Source: Butyrivibrio fibrisolvens 16/4 (GTDB lineage Bacteria > Bacillota > Clostridia > Lachnospirales > Lachnospiraceae). From it: 64,000 bases of DNA. The stretch lies in NCBI GenBank assembly GCA_000209815.1, contig FP929036.1, positions 2,777,115 to 2,841,114 on the forward strand. The letters are read 5' to 3'. The notes under the pieces are model-generated. The model was not told the origin of the DNA. It made no database searches and was given only the letters and a program-made list of their open reading frames with translations. Shown piece after piece: positions 59,731 through 64,000 of this stretch; the first letter of the stretch is position 1, and each line of letters opens with the position of its first letter. A program made the translations under genes and the position numbers.

Positions 59731-62700
59731 ATGGAAAACAAACAATTTAAACTCGGCATCGACATTGGTTCTACTACAGTAAAAATAGCCGTGTTAGATG
59801 AAGAAAACAATCTTTTATTTTCAGATTATCAGAGACATTTTGCTAATATCCAGCAGACTCTCACCGATTTATTAACACAAGCAAAATCAATGCTTGGAAA
59901 AATTGAAGTAAGACCTATGATTACAGGTTCTGGCGGACTTACTCTTGCTAAGCACCTGGGAATAGAATTCGTACAGGAAGTAATTGCTGTATCAACATCC
60001 CTTACACACTATGCTCCACAGACAGATGTAGCTATCGAGCTTGGTGGTGAGGATGCCAAGATTATCTATTTTGAAAACGGAAATGTTGAACAGCGTATGA
60101 ATGGTATCTGTGCTGGTGGTACAGGTTCATTTATTGATCAGATGGCATCTCTTTTACAGACAGACGCTCCTGGTCTCAATACTTACGCTAAAGATTACAA
60201 GGCTATCTATCCTATCGCTGCACGTTGTGGTGTGTTTGCAAAGACTGATATCCAGCCTCTTATTAACGAGGGTGCTTCAAAGGAAGATCTTTCTGCATCA
60301 ATTTTCCAGGCTGTCGTAAATCAGACAATCTCTGGTCTTGCCTGCGGAAAGCCAATTCGTGGTCACGTAGCATTCCTTGGTGGTCCACTTCATTTTCTGG
60401 ATCAGCTTAAAGAGACATTTATTCGTACTTTAAAGCTTGATGAAGAGCATGCAATCACACTTGATAACTCTCATCTTTTCGCAGCCATCGGTTCTGCTCT
60501 TAATTCAAAAGAAGAAAACCACGTTCCTATGGACGAGCTTATAGATAAGCTTTCTGAAGGAATTAAGATGGACTTTGAGGTCGCAAGACTTGATCCTCTT
60601 TTCGAGTCTGAAGAAGCTTTTAGAGAATTTAAAGATAGACATGCAAAGGCAGAAGTCAAAAAAGGAGATTTAGCAAACTATCACGGTAATGTTTACCTTG
60701 GCATCGATGCTGGTTCTACTACTACAAAGCTTGCTGTTGTAGGTGATGATGGAACACTGCTTTATTCATTCTACTCTAGCAACAATGGTAGCCCACTGGC
60801 TACTTCACTTAAGGCATTAAAAGAAATCTATTCTATTATGCCAGAGGATACTCATATTGTTCATTCATGCTCGACAGGTTATGGAGAGGCGCTTTTAAAG
60901 GCCGCTTTACAGCTTGATGATGGTGAGGTAGAGACAATTGCCCACTACTATGCAGCTGCATTCTTTAATCCATCTGTTGACTGTATCCTTGATATCGGTG
61001 GACAAGATATGAAATGCATCCGCATTAAAAACGGTGTTGTAGACAGTGTACAGCTTAATGAGGCTTGCTCATCTGGTTGCGGTTCATTCATCGAAACATT
61101 TGCAAAGTCACTTGACTTTAGCGTACAGGATTTTGCTGAGGAAGCGCTCTTCGCTCTCAACCCTATCGACCTTGGTACACGTTGTACCGTATTTATGAAT
61201 TCAAAGGTTAAGCAGGCACAGAAGGAAGGAGCTAGTGTTGCAGATATTTCTTCAGGTCTTGCTTACTCTGTAATAAAGAATGCGCTTTTCAAGGTTATCA
61301 AGCTTTCTGACGCATCAGAGCTTGGCAAGAATATTGTTGTTCAGGGTGGTACATTCTACAATGACGCTGTTCTTCGTTCACTTGAAAAGGTTGCAGGTGT
61401 AAATGTAGTACGTCCAGACATTGCTGGTATTATGGGTGCTTTCGGTTGTGCTCTCATCGCTAAAGAGCGTTACGAAGAAAATCCTACTACTACAACACTT
61501 GGCATTGATGAGATTAACGAGCTTACTTTTGATACAAAGCTTACAAGATGTCAGGGTTGTGTAAACCACTGTCTTCTTACCATCAATAGATTTTCAGGCG
61601 GTCGTTCTTTCATCACAGGAAACAGATGTGAAAAGGGCGCCGGCGGCGTAAAGAATAAGGAAAACATCCCTAACCTTTATGACTACAAATACAATAGATT
61701 ATTTGATTATGAGCCTCTTTCTGAGGAAGAAGCTACCCGTGGAACTGTTGGTATTCCACGTGTTCTTAACCTTTACGAAAACTATCCTTTCTGGGCTACA
61801 TTCTTCAAGGCCTTGAAGTTTAGAGTTGTATTATCACCACGCTCTAATCGTAAGGTTTACGAGCTTGGTATTGAGTCAATCCCTTCTGAGTCAGAGTGCT
61901 ATCCTGCAAAGCTTGCACATGGACACGTTCAGTGGCTTATTAATGAGGGAAATGTAGATTTCATTTACTATCCTTGTATTCCATACGAGAGAAATGAGTT
62001 CCCTGATTCAAACAACCATTACAACTGCCCTATCGTTACTTCATACGCAGAGAACATTAAGAACAATGTGGATGAAATCACAAACGGAAATGTACGTTTC
62101 CTCAACCCATTTATGGCATTCACAAGTGAGGAAATACTAGCAGGTCAGCTTGCAAAGGTTTTCAATAAGGAATTTGATATTTCCGAAAAAGAAGTTAGAG
62201 CTGCTGCCCATGCAGCGTGGCTTGAGCAGGAGAATTTCAGAAATGATATGTATGCAAAGGGTGCAGAGGTTCTTCAGTATCTGAAGGAAACTGGAAAGCA
62301 TGGTATTGTTCTTGCCGGACGTCCATATCACGTAGATCCTGAGATTAACCACGGTATCCCAGAGCTTATTAACAGCTATGGCATTGCAGTTTTAACAGAG
62401 GATTCTATCTCTAACTTAGGGGAGGTTGAGCGACCACTTATTGTTATGGATCAGTGGATGTTCCACTCACGTATGTACGCTGCTGCTAACTATGTTAAGA
62501 AGCACGATAATCTTGATTTGATTCAGCTTAATTCATTCGGCTGTGGCCTGGATGCTGTTACTACTGATCAGGTTGCTGACATTCTTACACATTCAGGAAA
62601 GATTTATACTTGCCTTAAGATTGATGAAGTTAACAACCTTGGCGCTGCAAGAATTCGTATTCGTTCACTTCTTGCTGCATTACGTGTTAAGAAAAAGAAG

Positions 62701-63981
62701 AAACAGGAGCGCACTATCGTTCCTGCCAGCTATAACCGTATCGTATTTACGGAAGAGATGAAGAAGAACTACACCATTCTTTGTCCTCAGATGTCACCTA
62801 TCCACTTTGATTTAATCGAGCCAGCATTTAATGCTGCAGGATATAATCTTGTGGTACCTGATATCCCAACACGTACTTGTGTTGATGTTGGTCTTAAATA
62901 TGTTAATAACGACGCTTGCTATCCTTCACTAATGGTTGTTGGACAGCTTATGGCAGCTATCGATACTGGTGAATTTGATATGAGCCGTACCGCCCTTCTT
63001 ATTTCACAGACTGGTGGTGGATGCCGTGCTTCAAACTATATTGGATTCATTCGTCGTGCGTTGGCAAAAGCAGGTTACCCAGACGTTCCAGTTATTTCTC
63101 TAAACCTTAGCGGTCTTGAGAAAAACCCTGGATTCAAGCTTTCACCAAGTCTTATTCAGCATGGTCTTTATGCTCTAATCTTTGGCGATATTCTCCTTCG
63201 TTGCGTATACAGAGTACGTCCTTACGAAGCAGTTAAGGGTTCTACTAATGCCCTTCACGAAAAGTGGAAAAAGAGAATTATAGATTTCATCTCTAACAAG
63301 AAGATTCTTTCTCATAGAAAGTTTAAGAACTTATGTAGAGAGATGATTAGAGACTTTGATAATCTTCCTATTATCGAAGGATTGGTTAAGCCTAGAGTTG
63401 GTATTGTAGGTGAGATTCTTGTTAAGTTCCTTCCAGCTGCTAACAATCATTTGGCAGACTTGCTTGAGCAGGAAGGTGCTGAAGCTGTTATTCCTGATTT
63501 AACAGACTTCCTTCTCTACTGCTTCTATGATGCAACATTCAAGGAAGAAAATCTTGGTGCCAGCAAGAAGACACGAATTACTTGTGATTTAGGAATCAAG
63601 TTCTTTGAGTGGTTAAGAAGTGCTGCCAGAGATGAGTTTGAAAAATCTAAGAGATTTACACCACCTGCATATATTCTTGATACAGCTAACAAAGCTAAGG
63701 ATATTGTTTCAATTGGTAACCAGACAGGTGAAGGTTGGTTCCTTACAGGCGAAATGTTAGAGCTTATCGAAATGGGCGCAAGCAATATTGTATGTATTCA
63801 GCCATTCGGTTGCTTACCTAACCACGTTGTAGGTAAGGGTGTAATCAAGCGTATTCGCCACGAGCATCCAGATGCAAATATCGTAGCTATCGATTACGAT
63901 CCAGGCGCATCTGAAGTAAATCAGCTCAATAGAATCAAGCTTATGCTTTCTACAGCAAATAAGAATTTAAAAGATGCATAA
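59731..63981 (+). CDS. Giant acyl-CoA dehydratase activase-like protein (double BcrAD/BadFG + DUF2229 + HgdB-like)
   Basis: 1416 residues, frame intact. Two tandem ASKHA ATPase domains of the 2-hydroxyacyl-CoA dehydratase activase kind: one starts [16 protein letters not shown] with [15 protein letters not shown], the second starts [16 protein letters not shown] near residue 323 with [15 protein letters not shown] near 446. The cysteines there and in RCQGCVNHC...[10 protein letters not shown] (about 609-637) may hold Fe-S clusters. A DUF2229 region and an HgdB-like C-terminal domain ([17 protein letters not shown] near 866, [14 protein letters not shown] near 1060) follow. AAGGAG precedes ATG 59731. 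The substrate is not known; a radical-type dehydration or reductive activation is the family theme. Confidence 0.88.
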   Translation: MENKQFKLGIDIGSTTVKIAVLDEENNLLFSDYQRHFANIQQTLTDLLTQAKSMLGKIEVRPMITGSGGLTLAKHLGIEFVQEVIAVSTSLTHYAPQTDVAIELGGEDAKIIYFENGNVEQRMNGICAGGTGSFIDQMASLLQTDAPGLNTYAKDYKAIYPIAARCGVFAKTDIQPLINEGASKEDLSASIFQAVVNQTISGLACGKPIRGHVAFLGGPLHFLDQLKETFIRTLKLDEEHAITLDNSHLFAAIGSALNSKEENHVPMDELIDKLSEGIKMDFEVARLDPLFESEEAFREFKDRHAKAEVKKGDLANYHGNVYLGIDAGSTTTKLAVVGDDGTLLYSFYSSNNGSPLATSLKALKEIYSIMPEDTHIVHSCSTGYGEALLKAALQLDDGEVETIAHYYAAAFFNPSVDCILDIGGQDMKCIRIKNGVVDSVQLNEACSSGCGSFIETFAKSLDFSVQDFAEEALFALNPIDLGTRCTVFMNSKVKQAQKEGASVADISSGLAYSVIKNALFKVIKLSDASELGKNIVVQGGTFYNDAVLRSLEKVAGVNVVRPDIAGIMGAFGCALIAKERYEENPTTTTLGIDEINELTFDTKLTRCQGCVNHCLLTINRFSGGRSFITGNRCEKGAGGVKNKENIPNLYDYKYNRLFDYEPLSEEEATRGTVGIPRVLNLYENYPFWATFFKALKFRVVLSPRSNRKVYELGIESIPSESECYPAKLAHGHVQWLINEGNVDFIYYPCIPYERNEFPDSNNHYNCPIVTSYAENIKNNVDEITNGNVRFLNPFMAFTSEEILAGQLAKVFNKEFDISEKEVRAAAHAAWLEQENFRNDMYAKGAEVLQYLKETGKHGIVLAGRPYHVDPEINHGIPELINSYGIAVLTEDSISNLGEVERPLIVMDQWMFHSRMYAAANYVKKHDNLDLIQLNSFGCGLDAVTTDQVADILTHSGKIYTCLKIDEVNNLGAARIRIRSLLAALRVKKKKKQERTIVPASYNRIVFTEEMKKNYTILCPQMSPIHFDLIEPAFNAAGYNLVVPDIPTRTCVDVGLKYVNNDACYPSLMVVGQLMAAIDTGEFDMSRTALLISQTGGGCRASNYIGFIRRALAKAGYPDVPVISLNLSGLEKNPGFKLSPSLIQHGLYALIFGDILLRCVYRVRPYEAVKGSTNALHEKWKKRIIDFISNKKILSHRKFKNLCREMIRDFDNLPIIEGLVKPRVGIVGEILVKFLPAANNHLADLLEQEGAEAVIPDLTDFLLYCFYDATFKEENLGASKKTRITCDLGIKFFEWLRSAARDEFEKSKRFTPPAYILDTANKAKDIVSIGNQTGEGWFLTGEMLELIEMGASNIVCIQPFGCLPNHVVGKGVIKRIRHEHPDANIVAIDYDPGASEVNQLNRIKLMLSTANKNLKDA

Positions 63982-64000
63982 AATAACCCTCCCCAATGTT

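Overview
This window looks like a chromosomal segment next to the replication origin of a low-GC anaerobic Firmicute, most likely a Lachnospiraceae of the Butyrivibrio/Pseudobutyrivibrio/Coprococcus type. The evidence is the dnaN-S4-recF-gyrB-gyrA order, a two-subunit Fe-S fumarase, a NrdG2-type activase, a giant acyl-CoA dehydratase activase-like protein, a Mn riboswitch on mntP, and codon usage. The genus is an inference. No prophage, CRISPR array, insertion sequence or obvious genomic island was seen.

Layout. 1-7.2 kb: oriC-side spacer, dnaN, S4 protein, recF, gyrB, gyrA. 7.3-14.6 kb: fumarase alpha and beta, then a complete oligopeptide importer (oppBCDF plus oppA lipoprotein). 14.6-22.9 kb: tRNA-Ser and tRNA-Cys, tyrS, a PAP2 phosphatase, Mn-riboswitch-mntP, a Ca/Na exchanger, a zinc-ribbon protein, metG, tatD, rsmA. 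22.9-30.8 kb: a TPR-GGDEF protein, two YhgE/Pip membrane proteins around a small membrane/coiled-coil protein, and a GH13 amylase. 30.8-37.4 kb: GNAT and nrdG (minus), tadA, SRP RNA, a coiled-coil protein, an aconitase-family hydratase, an AI-2E permease. 37.4-44 kb: a TPR/AAA+ protein, glgB, a membrane-anchored beta-rich protein, a CvpA-like protein. 44-47.1 kb: rRNA-type promoters and leaders, an HD protein, and a 15-gene tRNA array on the minus strand. 47.2-59.3 kb, nearly all minus: radA, an unknown protein, clpC, a surface protein, a small membrane protein, an Fe-S aldo/keto reductase, a GGDEF protein, an NCS2 purine permease, pyrG. 59.7-64 kb: a 1416-residue activase-like protein on plus.

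The genes are mostly housekeeping (replication, translation, tRNA supply, proteolysis, nucleotide synthesis) plus central carbon, glycan and peptide-uptake functions. Two themes stand out. First, 15 otherwise intact genes, including essential dnaN, gyrB and pyrG, are broken by one- or two-base errors, nearly all in homopolymer runs. These look like sequencing errors, not pseudogenes, so I give full gene spans with the error sites. Second, around 44.15-44.33 kb two stable-RNA promoter/leader units face each other as a perfect 59-bp inverted repeat with no rRNA between them. A third copy drives the tRNA array. This is either a lost or collapsed rRNA locus or an unusual hairpin RNA, and it is the most interesting structure here.
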